Source: a virus. Taken from it: a stretch of DNA of 38,769 nucleotides. The position numbers and the translations under genes were made by a program. The DNA lies in the IMG/VR virus record IMGVR_UViG_3300047392_000227, positions 1 to 38,769 of that record; one strand, 5' to 3'. The notes under the pieces were generated by a model. That model did no database searches and was not told the origin of the DNA. It saw nothing but the letters and a program-made list of their open reading frames with translations. Below are positions 1-6,611 of the stretch, one piece after another. Each line of letters opens with the position of its first letter. The first letter of the stretch is position 1.

Positions 1-958
1 TAGTAAGTTCAATGAACTTTAGCTTGTCATCCAACTTCTTCAACAGCAATACGTCTTGTCTGTTGTAAGCAATAAACTTTTCAAAGTCATTGTTGTATAA
101 CTGATCTAGCGTGCCTTCGTAGTGGATTTTATTTTCGCCAAGTTCAATCTCACCAACATAATCTAGTCGATAGCTTGGCAGTTCATGATAGTTGTACTTG
201 CGATACAGTTCAAGATAGTCAAGGTGAACACGACCAATAGGGTCATATGTTTCCATGGACTTGCCGTACTTTTCAAACTCACGCTTCTTGGGATATTGGT
301 CCCACAAGCAGATGCGGCGGGTTTGTTCCTTGCCAAGCACTCGTGTAATACGATTGGTAGTGTATGGAATATCGAAGCCTTCTGAGTTCCAACCACTTAG
401 TACGTCGGCATCTTCAATCAGCTCAAGCCACATGTCCAGCATTTGCTTTTCGCTGTCGCACAAGATTGTGTTTTCAAACTTGACACAAATTTCTTGTGCC
501 ATTTGATCGCTCATGGCCTCGGGCTTTAAGCACAAGGTAATGTTCACATCCATCCACATTAGATACGTGGTAATGGCTGTGATATAGTTGAACGGATCTT
601 CTGGTGGAGCAAAGCCCTTGACCTTGTCGTATGCGACTTCAATGTCGAAAAACGCAACATGAAGATCGGGGCCGTCTTGGCCTCCATACACTTCTTCTAA
701 GCAACGATTCAAGGGCTTGTAGTCGCTTTCGCATAGTCGCTTGTTAGAATGGATGCGGCGTTCTTTGTCAAAAGCCGCGGCATTACCTAACATGACTCTG
801 CTGACTCGATCGCCAGCAATGTTTACAAACTTGCCTTGCTTGTCAGGATAGTATAGCACGTACTTGGCTGGATACTCTTTGAGTACCCTCTTGCCATCTA
901 CACGTTCTACAACGTGGATGATTTCTTTTTTCTTATCGTGATATGCGTCAATGAACAT
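1..958 (-). CDS. T4-type family B DNA polymerase, N-terminal part (cut by window edge)
   Basis: Replicative DNA polymerase of the T4 gp43 type; the N-terminal 319 residues are visible and the gene runs off the left edge without a stop. The start is the ATG at 958-956. The 3'-5' proofreading exonuclease is recognisable: Exo I as FFDIEV (Asp105, Glu107), Exo II as SGWNSEGFDIPY, and Exo III as YNRQDVLLL near the visible end. The order and spacing match gp43, whose N-terminal domain precedes the exonuclease. The palm and thumb domains lie outside. It is the last gene of the leftward early-type block, 17 bases after the stop of the preceding gene. Family assignment is confident; polymerase activity cannot be checked here. 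Confidence 0.93.
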   Translation of the reverse strand, partial: MFIDAYHDKKKEIIHVVERVDGKRVLKEYPAKYVLYYPDKQGKFVNIAGDRVSRVMLGNAAAFDKERRIHSNKRLCESDYKPLNRCLEEVYGGQDGPDLHVAFFDIEVAYDKVKGFAPPEDPFNYITAITTYLMWMDVNITLCLKPEAMSDQMAQEICVKFENTILCDSEKQMLDMWLELIEDADVLSGWNSEGFDIPYTTNRITRVLGKEQTRRICLWDQYPKKREFEKYGKSMETYDPIGRVHLDYLELYRKYNYHELPSYRLDYVGEIELGENKIHYEGTLDQLYNNDFEKFIAYNRQDVLLLKKLDDKLKFIELT

Positions 959-975
959 GTATTATGTATTTCTCT

Positions 976-1371
976 TTAGTAGAAGTGTCTTGCCAGTGCT
1001 TCAGACAGCCGATCATCATCTACTTCGATTTCTAATTCTTTAAGGGTATTTTTAAACACATGCTCTAGATCTTCAAATCGATAGATACTGTTGTGCAGGC
1101 CCAAGAATCCAGCATGTTGAGCTGCCGCATAAGCCTCTGGCCCCCATCCAAAAGTATCATACAGGATACCTCGATAACTACGTCCTTCATCTAACTCACC
1201 TTTAGATAGCTTTTCAACCACAGCACAAAAGGCCCATAGTTGTTCTTCAGGCTCAAGGCTGGAGTAGTATGAGTTGGCCATGTCTTGCCATTCGTTCGCG
1301 GCCTTTAGAAAAGCATTTCCAGACGCATGTAGGGCGTCCATTACTTCTTGTTTTTTAGTTTCATCAGTCAT
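976..1371 (-). CDS. Conserved phage protein of unknown function, 131 aa
   Basis: Acidic, helix-rich protein of 131 residues directly upstream of the DNA polymerase. The central segment EEQLWAFCAVVEKL followed by SYRGILYDTFGWGPEAY looks like a small conserved phage family I have seen beside T4-like replication genes, but I cannot give it a function. No signal peptide, membrane segment or metal motif is visible. The start ATG at 1371 follows the previous stop by 14 bases. Its place between small accessory genes and the polymerase suggests early expression. Confidence 0.75.
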   Translation of the reverse strand: MTDETKKQEVMDALHASGNAFLKAANEWQDMANSYYSSLEPEEQLWAFCAVVEKLSKGELDEGRSYRGILYDTFGWGPEAYAAAQHAGFLGLHNSIYRFEDLEHVFKNTLKELEIEVDDDRLSEALARHFY

Positions 1372-1385
1372 AAGTTAGTATAGCA

Positions 1386-1607
1386 TTATTCTTTAAATTT
1401 GTCAAGCATTTCAACTTCGGCCAGTTCCCGCCATTCTTTGAGCCAAGGTGAATGATCACATTCACGTACATGAGCCATTACTCGCTGACGTCCGGCACCT
1501 TCCATGGCCTCTCCAATAAAGAAGTGCATTATTACTTGTCCGTGATGCATGATCTCAACAATCATTGGATCGTGTTTGGCATTACGCCAACTAAATTCTT
1601 GATACAT
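1386..1607 (-). CDS. Small hypothetical protein, 73 aa
   Basis: Unrecognised 73-residue protein rich in His, Met and Glu. It lacks the C-terminal FKL-x-W module of its neighbours. Its ATG touches the preceding stop (TGAATG), which indicates translational coupling. The sequence has a predicted beta start (EFSWRNAKHDPMIVEIMHHG) followed by helices. Nothing shows a function. Confidence 0.65.
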   Translation of the reverse strand: MYQEFSWRNAKHDPMIVEIMHHGQVIMHFFIGEAMEGAGRQRVMAHVRECDHSPWLKEWRELAEVEMLDKFKE

Positions 1608-1883
1608 TCAATTACTCCAAGTTAGCTTAAACAGTGCGGCTTCTTCGCGGCTTTCAAACATCCATACCTTACCACGACGGTGCCAATGCTTTTTACATTC
1701 TGTATGCATCCAGGTGTTCATGTCGCGATTGTCAGTTCTTGTTAGTCTGCTTAATTCTACTCGTGTCCATCCAACATGAGTTAGCATGTTAAACAAGATT
1801 TCATTATCAATTTCTTCTCGTAAGATTTCGGCCGCTTGATCAGCATACTGTTCTTCAAGCACTTGTGTTGCTGTTTTGTTCAT
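1608..1883 (-). CDS. FKL-x-W family small protein
   Basis: 91-residue member of the repeated small-protein family of this block, ending VWMFESREEAALFKLTWSN. The N-terminal half is helical (LEEQYADQAAEILREEI), then TRVELSRLTRT and a His/Lys-rich stretch lead into the terminal module. I chose the ATG at 1883 because it overlaps the previous stop as ATGA and has GGAGAAG before it; the longer frame to 1901 would add six residues inside the neighbour. Function unknown. Confidence 0.75.
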   Translation of the reverse strand: MNKTATQVLEEQYADQAAEILREEIDNEILFNMLTHVGWTRVELSRLTRTDNRDMNTWMHTECKKHWHRRGKVWMFESREEAALFKLTWSN

Positions 1884-2122
1884 AACACTTCTCCGCCCCA
1901 TGTCAATAAAAACATAGTAGCGGCTTCTTGAATTTCAAATTGATATGTCATATAGCCTTGATCATATTCTTTAGTATCTAAATACCAGCGTTGAAAGTAT
2001 CCGCTACCAGTTACTGGGTATTCTTCACACCAGTCATAGGCTCCATCGCAGGGCCGTTTGACTCTAACCTTATATCTAAAGTTGGGATTTTGTGAACCAC
2101 CACCGCCATAAAACTTTTCCAT
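1880..2122 (-). CDS. FKL-x-W family small protein with DWCEE motif
   Basis: 80-residue protein: a Gly-rich start (FYGGGGSQNP), a strand YKVRVKR, the motif DWCEE near residue 31, aromatic strands, and the module FEIQEAATMFLLTWGG, in which Lys of FKL is replaced by Leu and four residues (GEVL) follow. DWCEE also occurs in the larger paralogue at 3929-4363, so the two look like copies of one ancestor. The start overlaps the preceding stop as TAATG. Confidence 0.75.
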   Translation of the reverse strand: MEKFYGGGGSQNPNFRYKVRVKRPCDGAYDWCEEYPVTGSGYFQRWYLDTKEYDQGYMTYQFEIQEAATMFLLTWGGEVL

Positions 2123-2316
2123 TACTCGCTCAACACATCAAAGATGTTTCCGTATTCATAACGCTTCCAATTGTCCATATCCACGTAAGTGTTGATGCAA
2201 CGTCGAAACACCCATTCAAACCAAACCCATTTGCCGTGTAGCTTAACGGGTCTCCAAGCATACCAACTCTTCCATGGTGATGTTTCTATTTTACGAGCAA
2301 CATAGTCTGTGCCCAT
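2122..2316 (-). CDS. PW-YAW-PVK small protein, copy 1
   Basis: Paralogue of the protein at 4335-4610. Both share M-x(12)-PW, then YAW-x-PVK, a VW-x-E-VF-R/K strand, and a C-terminal FD-x-L segment. I take the ATG at 2316, because homology between the copies begins exactly at this Met and 2316 lies after the upstream stop at 2339. An in-frame start at 2406 is open but would overlap the neighbour by 68 bases. Aromatic-rich (many Trp). Function unknown. Confidence 0.6.
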   Translation of the reverse strand: MGTDYVARKIETSPWKSWYAWRPVKLHGKWVWFEWVFRRCINTYVDMDNWKRYEYGNIFDVLSE

Positions 2317-2338
2317 TGGCCCATCAAACAACTCGTCT

Positions 2339-2581
2339 TTAGGCCCACCCCAATTTAAATAACATAGCGTGTTCTTTCTCTTTAAACCATACGTTTGCCG
2401 ATGCACCTTGACTGAAAAATCTTATGCTGTACATATCAGGTTGCCATTCTACTAACTCATCCAACCAATCTCGCATTTGCTTTACATCAATGGAATGCTG
2501 TTCAACTGATACGTCACTAAAGAAATCAAATCGAGGTAGTTCAATCCTGACTCGATAATTGTGATCTTCTGGAACTGTCAT
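2339..2581 (-). CDS. FKL-x-W family small protein
   Basis: 80-residue protein with strand YRVRIELPRF, a helix around VKQMRDWLDELVEW, a second strand MYSIRFF, and the terminal module VWFKEKEHAMLFKLGWA. This is one of the clearest examples of the beta-alpha-beta-like layout shared by the family. I chose the ATG at 2581 because it overlaps the previous stop as ATGA; an in-frame ATG at 2590 would add three residues. Confidence 0.75.
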   Translation of the reverse strand: MTVPEDHNYRVRIELPRFDFFSDVSVEQHSIDVKQMRDWLDELVEWQPDMYSIRFFSQGASANVWFKEKEHAMLFKLGWA

Positions 2582-2769
2582 GCACCCCACCGTAATTTAA
2601 AATAGAAAGCATCTTCTTTGTTATCAAAAAAATAATCAATCCGGGTATGATCATATGTGTTATAACCATCCTGGTGCAGATCATTGGTGACATAACTGGG
2701 ACAATGTTCTTTGGCCCATTCCAACGGCTTCCAAAACGGAGAGTACGGCAAAGTGACTATACAACTCAT
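2578..2769 (-). CDS. FKL-x-W family small protein, shortest copy
   Basis: 63-residue copy, the shortest of the family. PLEWAKEHCPSY corresponds to the WxxEHCP segment of the 5719-6006 paralogue, and the end YFFDNKEDAFYFKLRWGA is close to the family consensus. The start follows the previous stop by two bases. Function unknown. Confidence 0.75.
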   Translation of the reverse strand: MSCIVTLPYSPFWKPLEWAKEHCPSYVTNDLHQDGYNTYDHTRIDYFFDNKEDAFYFKLRWGA

Positions 2770-2771
2770 GC

Positions 2772-2957
2772 TTACATTGGAGTAGCTGGCCTGTCAGGAC
2801 AATATTCGCACTCGGGGTCATTGCACTTGTCTTCTAGCCACTTGTTGCATGTGCCACAGAAGTAGGCATCGTACTCTTCCGAGTAGGCCTTTTCGCAGTT
2901 GTTATCACAAGGCATTACAATATTCCATTGTTGTTGAACAGAGGTCTTGACTATCAT
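2772..2957 (-). CDS. Cys-rich zinc-ribbon-like small protein
   Basis: 61-residue protein with six Cys arranged as C-x3-C, C-x2-C and further C-x4-C-x2-C pairs (CDNNC, CGTC, CNDPECEYC), which suggests bound zinc. The start ATG at 2957 overlaps the previous stop as ATGA; the longer frame to 3029 lies inside the neighbour and is unlikely. A role in binding nucleic acid or protein is possible but not shown. Confidence 0.65.
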   Translation of the reverse strand: MIVKTSVQQQWNIVMPCDNNCEKAYSEEYDAYFCGTCNKWLEDKCNDPECEYCPDRPATPM

Positions 2958-3319
2958 ACAGTGACCAATGCAACAAGTCCAACATAAGTTAGTGCATGTA
3001 AGAACTGGTCCAAGCCCAACAACCACCAAAACTGTTCATGTGTGTTAGCACCCCAACCCATGCGAGCATTTAGGTTCATCTTGGCCCAATCGATATGATA
3101 GTGAATCACTGCGTCAATCAGAGCCAAGTAAATGGCCGATACAGGAGCAAACCATACAAAGCAAAGATAAGTGCCTATGCCGTGTAGGCCTGAGTGTAGT
3201 ATGCCACCCGGGTGACCATATGTGCCTTTGTTCTGCCATTGGTAAGGCTTTTGTAGCGGAAAGTCAATAACAAAGTGTTTGGTAAAAAGCAAGGCAATTA
3301 GGATCAGTGTTTCATTCAT
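2954..3319 (-). CDS. DUF3307-like membrane protein
   Basis: 121-residue membrane protein with three or four hydrophobic segments (about residues 3-18, 46-72 and 100-121). The pattern KHFVIDFPLQ, then QWQNKGTYGHPGG and LHSGLHGIGTYL matches my memory of DUF3307, a family of small phage and bacterial membrane proteins whose role is unknown. I chose the ATG at 3319 because GGAG lies seven bases before it and it follows the preceding stop by two bases. It probably acts in the host inner membrane. Confidence 0.75.
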   Translation of the reverse strand: MNETLILIALLFTKHFVIDFPLQKPYQWQNKGTYGHPGGILHSGLHGIGTYLCFVWFAPVSAIYLALIDAVIHYHIDWAKMNLNARMGWGANTHEQFWWLLGLDQFLHALTYVGLVALVTV

Positions 3320-3321
3320 GG

Positions 3322-3678
3322 TCAACTCCACATAAGTTTAGCAATTATAGCATGCTCTTGGTGCTTTCGCCTAATCTTTATTGTCAGGCGGTTTGCCGAA
3401 ACGTCATCGCCAGCCATGCCCCAATCCCAGTCCCATTTTTGGCGGCCCACATTGGCTTCCATCCAGGGCCTATAGTGATCGTTTGGATCAGCTGACCGAG
3501 TGGATACCATTGATCCATCTGGACTTTCGTTTAGGACCACCCATCCATCGGGCCACCGCACATTGATTACAACTCCAGGCATGAATCGCCACCACAGTTG
3601 GTGCAAGAGGTTAAGCCCGCATGGGAGATATTTGCCCGACGGGATCTTAAAAAGATTGTTTATTTCTAACTTACTCAT
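3322..3678 (-). CDS. FKL-x-W family protein, 118 aa
   Basis: Longer family member. An N-terminal 60 residues with several Trp/Pro (LWWRFMPGVVINVRWPDGWV) precede a middle WDWDWGMAG stretch. The terminal module is IKIRRKHQEHAIIAKLMWS, in which FKL is AKL. The start at 3678 overlaps the previous stop as ATGA; a start two residues earlier is also open. Function unknown. Confidence 0.7.
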   Translation of the reverse strand: MSKLEINNLFKIPSGKYLPCGLNLLHQLWWRFMPGVVINVRWPDGWVVLNESPDGSMVSTRSADPNDHYRPWMEANVGRQKWDWDWGMAGDDVSANRLTIKIRRKHQEHAIIAKLMWS

Positions 3679-3929
3679 ACGCACGATAATGCAAACATGG
3701 CCGCATCCTCATCACATTCAAATTGAATGAACTTTTCTTTAAGATATCCGGGACTATGGTAGTACGGATGCCTACAGTTTGATTTTAACCATGTGTCTAC
3801 CAAGTGATCCTTATAACTGCGTTGATACTGTGCTTGTACTCCATCTACAGTTTTGGCATAGACCACTGTGTGCAATACGGGAAAGTTAATGCCAGGCCAT
3901 GCTTCATTGGTTTTATAAGTTACTGCCAT
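3675..3929 (-). CDS. FKL-x-W family protein, divergent end
   Basis: 84-residue protein with the strand VLHTVVYAKTVDG, a helix YKDHLVDTWLKSNC, a His/Tyr-rich link, and the terminal module FIQFECDEDAAMFALSCV. Here FKL-x-W has become FALSC, as in the 4607-4801 copy (FKLSCA). The start overlaps the upstream stop as TAATG. Confidence 0.7.
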   Translation of the reverse strand: MAVTYKTNEAWPGINFPVLHTVVYAKTVDGVQAQYQRSYKDHLVDTWLKSNCRHPYYHSPGYLKEKFIQFECDEDAAMFALSCV

Positions 3930-4363
3930 TAGCTACCCCATTGCAGTTTAAAAATGAAATAATCTTCGCTATCCTGAAACGCAAAAAACCAGTGATCGCA
4001 ACCGCCTAGTTCATTTACTTCCCATTGGTTTCCAGTGCTCGGGGCCTTCATTACACGAAGCATATCGTATCGCCATTTACCTTGTAAGTGTTCTTCACAC
4101 CAGTCACATATCTCATGGAACCCGTCTCTGTATCCACCGGGACCGTAATCGTAAATTCTTTTGTACACAAAGTTTTCACGATTTTCAAAACAATGCACAT
4201 GCTGATAGCCGTGATAGTAGTTGGAAATCTGTGTAGCACGTAGCACATAGTCTGGGTCATATCTACGTTCATACTCTTTACGATTGCGACAGTGGTGCCG
4301 AGCCAAGAAACGATTTTCTTGCCAGGTACGGTACTTAGATTTTATAATACCTATCAGGGTCAT
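3929..4363 (-). CDS. FKL-x-W family protein with DWCEE motif, long copy
   Basis: 144 residues, the longest family member. A basic, Arg/Tyr-rich N-terminal third (RHHCRNRKEYERRYD) is followed by an aromatic region, the DWCEE motif also present in 1880-2122, and the terminal module FFAFQDSEDYFIFKLQWGS. The start overlaps the 3' end of the preceding gene by 29 bases, so the first residues are less certain. Function unknown. Confidence 0.72.
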   Translation of the reverse strand: MTLIGIIKSKYRTWQENRFLARHHCRNRKEYERRYDPDYVLRATQISNYYHGYQHVHCFENRENFVYKRIYDYGPGGYRDGFHEICDWCEEHLQGKWRYDMLRVMKAPSTGNQWEVNELGGCDHWFFAFQDSEDYFIFKLQWGS

Positions 4364-4610
4364 ATGTGATCAAATCAAATGCAGTTGCGTATTGTACGTG
4401 AGGTTCCATGTGAAAGCCTGTGCCCCACACTACCCAAACTTTTCGTTTAAAAACTCGTTCACCCCACACTCGTTCACCTGACACTGTTTTAACTGGCCAC
4501 CAAGCATAAACTTCTCGCCAAGGATAGCAGTCAGCGCCGTCAGCTATGATACTGTATTCCATGGGACTCCAGTTGTCGGGTAAAAACTTTTCTGCACCAC
4601 GGTAGCTCAT
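4335..4610 (-). CDS. PW-YAW-PVK small protein, copy 2
   Basis: 91-residue paralogue of the 2122-2316 protein: MEYS-x(9)-YPW, then YAWWPVK, VWGERVFKRK and a terminal FDLI segment. Compared with copy 1 it has a 32-residue N-terminal extension (MSYRGAEKFLPDNWSP). The ATG at 4610 is chosen because it overlaps the previous stop as ATGA; the frame upstream to 4658 lies inside that gene. Neighbours on both sides are FKL-x-W proteins, as for copy 1. Confidence 0.7.
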   Translation of the reverse strand: MSYRGAEKFLPDNWSPMEYSIIADGADCYPWREVYAWWPVKTVSGERVWGERVFKRKVWVVWGTGFHMEPHVQYATAFDLITYDPDRYYKI

Positions 4611-4801
4611 GCGCAGGACAATTTGAACAGCACTGCATCGTCTTTGTTGGCAAAGCAAAAGGTGCTGTCGTTTTCATTGAAACGCCAAGTGTTGGCAGGC
4701 AAGTTATCCCGCAACCAAAAGATACGATCGTCAGTAGAGTTCATGTCTTTGACTGGCAACCTAAATTGATGCGGCCATAGCCGTTTGTTTAATACTCTCA
4801 T
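4607..4801 (-). CDS. FKL-x-W family small protein
   Basis: 64-residue copy with HQFRLPVKD, a helix DDRIFWLRDNLP and the terminal module FCFANKDDAVLFKLSCA, with Cys in place of Trp. The ATG at 4801 overlaps the preceding stop as ATGA; starting at 4810 would add three residues. Confidence 0.75.
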   Translation of the reverse strand: MRVLNKRLWPHQFRLPVKDMNSTDDRIFWLRDNLPANTWRFNENDSTFCFANKDDAVLFKLSCA

Positions 4802-5211
4802 GTGCCCCACCGTAGTTTAGTCATTGCCAACATTTCTTGCGACATGTCAAATATGTTGTGATGAATCATCCATTTTTCATTGATGTGGTTGAACCAATCT
4901 CGATCTTCTTCGCCGTTTTCACGAATCCAAACGGAAACTTCTTTACGACAGGAAACAGTGTACCAAGGCGCACCATCAACATCAGCAGTGGATAAGACTT
5001 CAAAGGGTGGCATGATGATTTCTTTACAAAGGTTATCTAGCATGACGGCAGTAAGCATAGACTTGCCAGTGTTACGACCCGAAGCAAATGTCATCATTTC
5101 CCCATGTTTGAATCCGCCGTAGATAGTGTCAAATGTTTGCTTTTGCCAAGGAAGCAGATCAACACCCGTCATTGTTTCAAGATCAATGTTTAGACATTCT
5201 GGATCATTCAT
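4798..5211 (-). CDS. P-loop fragment fused to an FKL-x-W module
   Basis: 137-residue composite protein. Residues 1-60 hold LLPWQKQTFDTIYGGFKHGE and a Walker A loop SGRNTGKSM, like the start of phage terminase or helicase-type ATPases. No Walker B or later ATPase motif follows. Instead the rest (PWYTVSCRKEVSVWI, then DWFNHINEKW) leads to an FKL-x-W type end, EMLAMTKLRWGT. The ATG at 5211 lies two bases after the upstream stop; the ATG at 5223 is inside that gene. It may bind nucleotide but is unlikely to be a full motor. Confidence 0.75.
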   Translation of the reverse strand: MNDPECLNIDLETMTGVDLLPWQKQTFDTIYGGFKHGEMMTFASGRNTGKSMLTAVMLDNLCKEIIMPPFEVLSTADVDGAPWYTVSCRKEVSVWIRENGEEDRDWFNHINEKWMIHHNIFDMSQEMLAMTKLRWGT

Positions 5212-5213
5212 GC

Positions 5214-5456
5214 TCAGTCCCATGTTAGCTTAAACAACATTATAAACTCATCTGCTTCACTTCGCGACCTAAATTTCCAAGTATCGTAGCTGATCCTGAT
5301 TCCCCCAGAATTTTCTGTGGACCAATCCAATATGGCATTGACTGAATCCAAATCAATTACAGCCGCAAATTCATGGTGAGCCTGTAGCGGATCACTTAGG
5401 GTCACAACATGCCCCCAACCTTTTCGCAATTCGTATGTGGGCTCAAGCCAACTCAT
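5214..5456 (-). CDS. FKL-x-W family small protein
   Basis: 80-residue protein with HVVTLSDP, a helix VNAILDWSTE, the strand GIRISYDTWKFRSRSE, and the end FIMLFKLTWD. The alternating strand-helix-strand plan is easy to see. The start overlaps the previous stop as ATGA. Confidence 0.75.
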   Translation of the reverse strand: MSWLEPTYELRKGWGHVVTLSDPLQAHHEFAAVIDLDSVNAILDWSTENSGGIRISYDTWKFRSRSEADEFIMLFKLTWD

Positions 5457-5719
5457 GTCATTGAACCACCAAAACGCAACTTGGCCATTAGGGCATCTTC
5501 TTTGTTCTTGAAACTGAGTACAGTTATAATGTCATAAGAACCAGATGTATCTGATACATCAGCAGAGTGCATGATCCACAAGTCATCATCGCCGTGATAC
5601 ATGGTAAAGTAATCCCAATCAGCTTTGGTTGTCATCAGCACGGGCGCAATGTTTTCACACAGCCAATCATACAGCTCTGTTTCATCACGGTCACCTAGGT
5701 ATAAGTTATAGTCAAGCAT
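5453..5719 (-). CDS. FKL-x-W family small protein
   Basis: 88 residues, acidic. LYDWLCENIAPVL, a Tyr/Asp-rich loop, ITVLSFKNKEDALMAKLRFGG with four trailing residues. Trp of the motif is Phe here. Its start overlaps the upstream stop as TAATG. Confidence 0.73.
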   Translation of the reverse strand: MLDYNLYLGDRDETELYDWLCENIAPVLMTTKADWDYFTMYHGDDDLWIMHSADVSDTSGSYDIITVLSFKNKEDALMAKLRFGGSMT

Positions 5720-6006
5720 TAGACGTCAAAGTTCAGCATAAAATATGCCGCTTCATCCTTATCTTTAATACTCACAGTGACCATTGGGTCACCTGAATTG
5801 AATCTGGGAGTACAATCTGCTCCGGGGCAGTGTTCTGCCATCCACTCAATAAACTCATGATGATTAAAGCAGTATACCCAACAGTGCCAGCCAACCACTT
5901 CCTCACGGAATTCACGTTCTGGTTCTCCTTTTTTTAAAAGGATAGAAGGCACTGTGTGCCACCCATCTTCATAACGCCAATGGTTTACTACAACTTGCTG
6001 TTCCAT
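5719..6006 (-). CDS. FKL-x-W family protein, most divergent end
   Basis: 95 residues. An N-terminal 45 residues (HWRYEDGWHTVPSIL, then EREFREEVVGWHCWVYCF) precede FIEWMAEHCPGADC, which parallels LEWAKEHCPSY in the 2578-2769 copy. The end is VSIKDKDEAAYFMLNFDV, so both Lys and Trp of the motif are lost. The start follows the upstream stop directly (TAAATG). Confidence 0.72.
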   Translation of the reverse strand: MEQQVVVNHWRYEDGWHTVPSILLKKGEPEREFREEVVGWHCWVYCFNHHEFIEWMAEHCPGADCTPRFNSGDPMVTVSIKDKDEAAYFMLNFDV

Positions 6007-6297
6007 TTACTGCATCCACATTTTGACCAGTGCAACACTGTCGATTGTGACCAACAACAAGTAGTTTGCCAGCATGCCAACACTGCCACGAGTACGTGCC
6101 GCCCATGCAAAGATACCACACTGCAAAATAAACAGCGGATACAAGATCAAGAATGGTGGATTAGGCACTGTTAACATCATTGTAAATGCACAACTAATGC
6201 TTAGAAACCAAGCAAGAATTTCCAGTACACATCGTACGGGATTCTCTTGCCAATCCTCTCGAACGTAATTACCTATGCTGGCAAACAGTTTGATCAT
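6007..6297 (-). CDS. Small three-span membrane protein
   Basis: 96-residue protein with hydrophobic segments at about residues 24-42, 46-64 and 76-92. The C-terminal pattern WAARTRGS-x-GMLANYLLL-x-TIDS recalls a membrane family common in T4-like phages. Function unknown. It overlaps the stop of dsbA by one base and probably shares its transcript. Confidence 0.75.
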   Translation of the reverse strand: MIKLFASIGNYVREDWQENPVRCVLEILAWFLSISCAFTMMLTVPNPPFLILYPLFILQCGIFAWAARTRGSVGMLANYLLLVTIDSVALVKMWMQ

Positions 6298-6548
6298 TAG
6301 ATCTTGTTGCCAGTTACGTCAAGGATTTCCTCAACTGCGTCAAGGTCAGATTGATCCTTTTCAAAGTCACCTTTGAATGCTTTGGTAATGGCTTTGTTTA
6401 GAACTGCTGGCTTGATTTCCATTTCTTCTGCAATGGCAGCAACAGTTTCCTTGAGGCCCACGCTAAGGTCGTCAATTTCACGTTTGACTTGGATACCTTC
6501 TTGGATCACTCGTTTAAGTTTTGCGATTTGTTCTGGTGAAAAGCTCAT
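6297..6548 (-). CDS. dsbA: DsbA-like dsDNA-binding late-transcription protein
   Basis: 83-residue helical protein. KETVAAIAEEMEIKPAVLNKAITKAFK and the acidic C-terminal helix match the T4 DsbA family, which in T4 binds double-stranded DNA near late promoters. It is first in the leftward block. It has a clear ribosome site (CCGGAGATATAC-ATG) and its own sigma70-like promoter, so it is probably made early. Its length is close to T4 DsbA (89). Assignment rests on pattern similarity. Confidence 0.78.
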   Translation of the reverse strand: MSFSPEQIAKLKRVIQEGIQVKREIDDLSVGLKETVAAIAEEMEIKPAVLNKAITKAFKGDFEKDQSDLDAVEEILDVTGNKI

Positions 6549-6582
6549 GTATATCTCCGGTTAGTTAAATGCTTACCTAACA

Positions 6583-6611
6583 AGTATACACGAACGCTAC
6601 AGCAAGGTCAA
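6583..6611 (-). promoter_or_regulatory. Sigma70-like promoter of the early block
   Basis: Read on the minus strand: TTGACC at 6606-6611, a 17-base spacer, and TATACT at 6583-6588, five of six consensus bases in each box. Transcription would start near 6576 and give a leader of about 27 bases with GGAG before the dsbA ATG. It would drive the whole set of overlapping genes down to the DNA polymerase. The -35 box overlaps the end of the next gene upstream. Confidence 0.7.
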
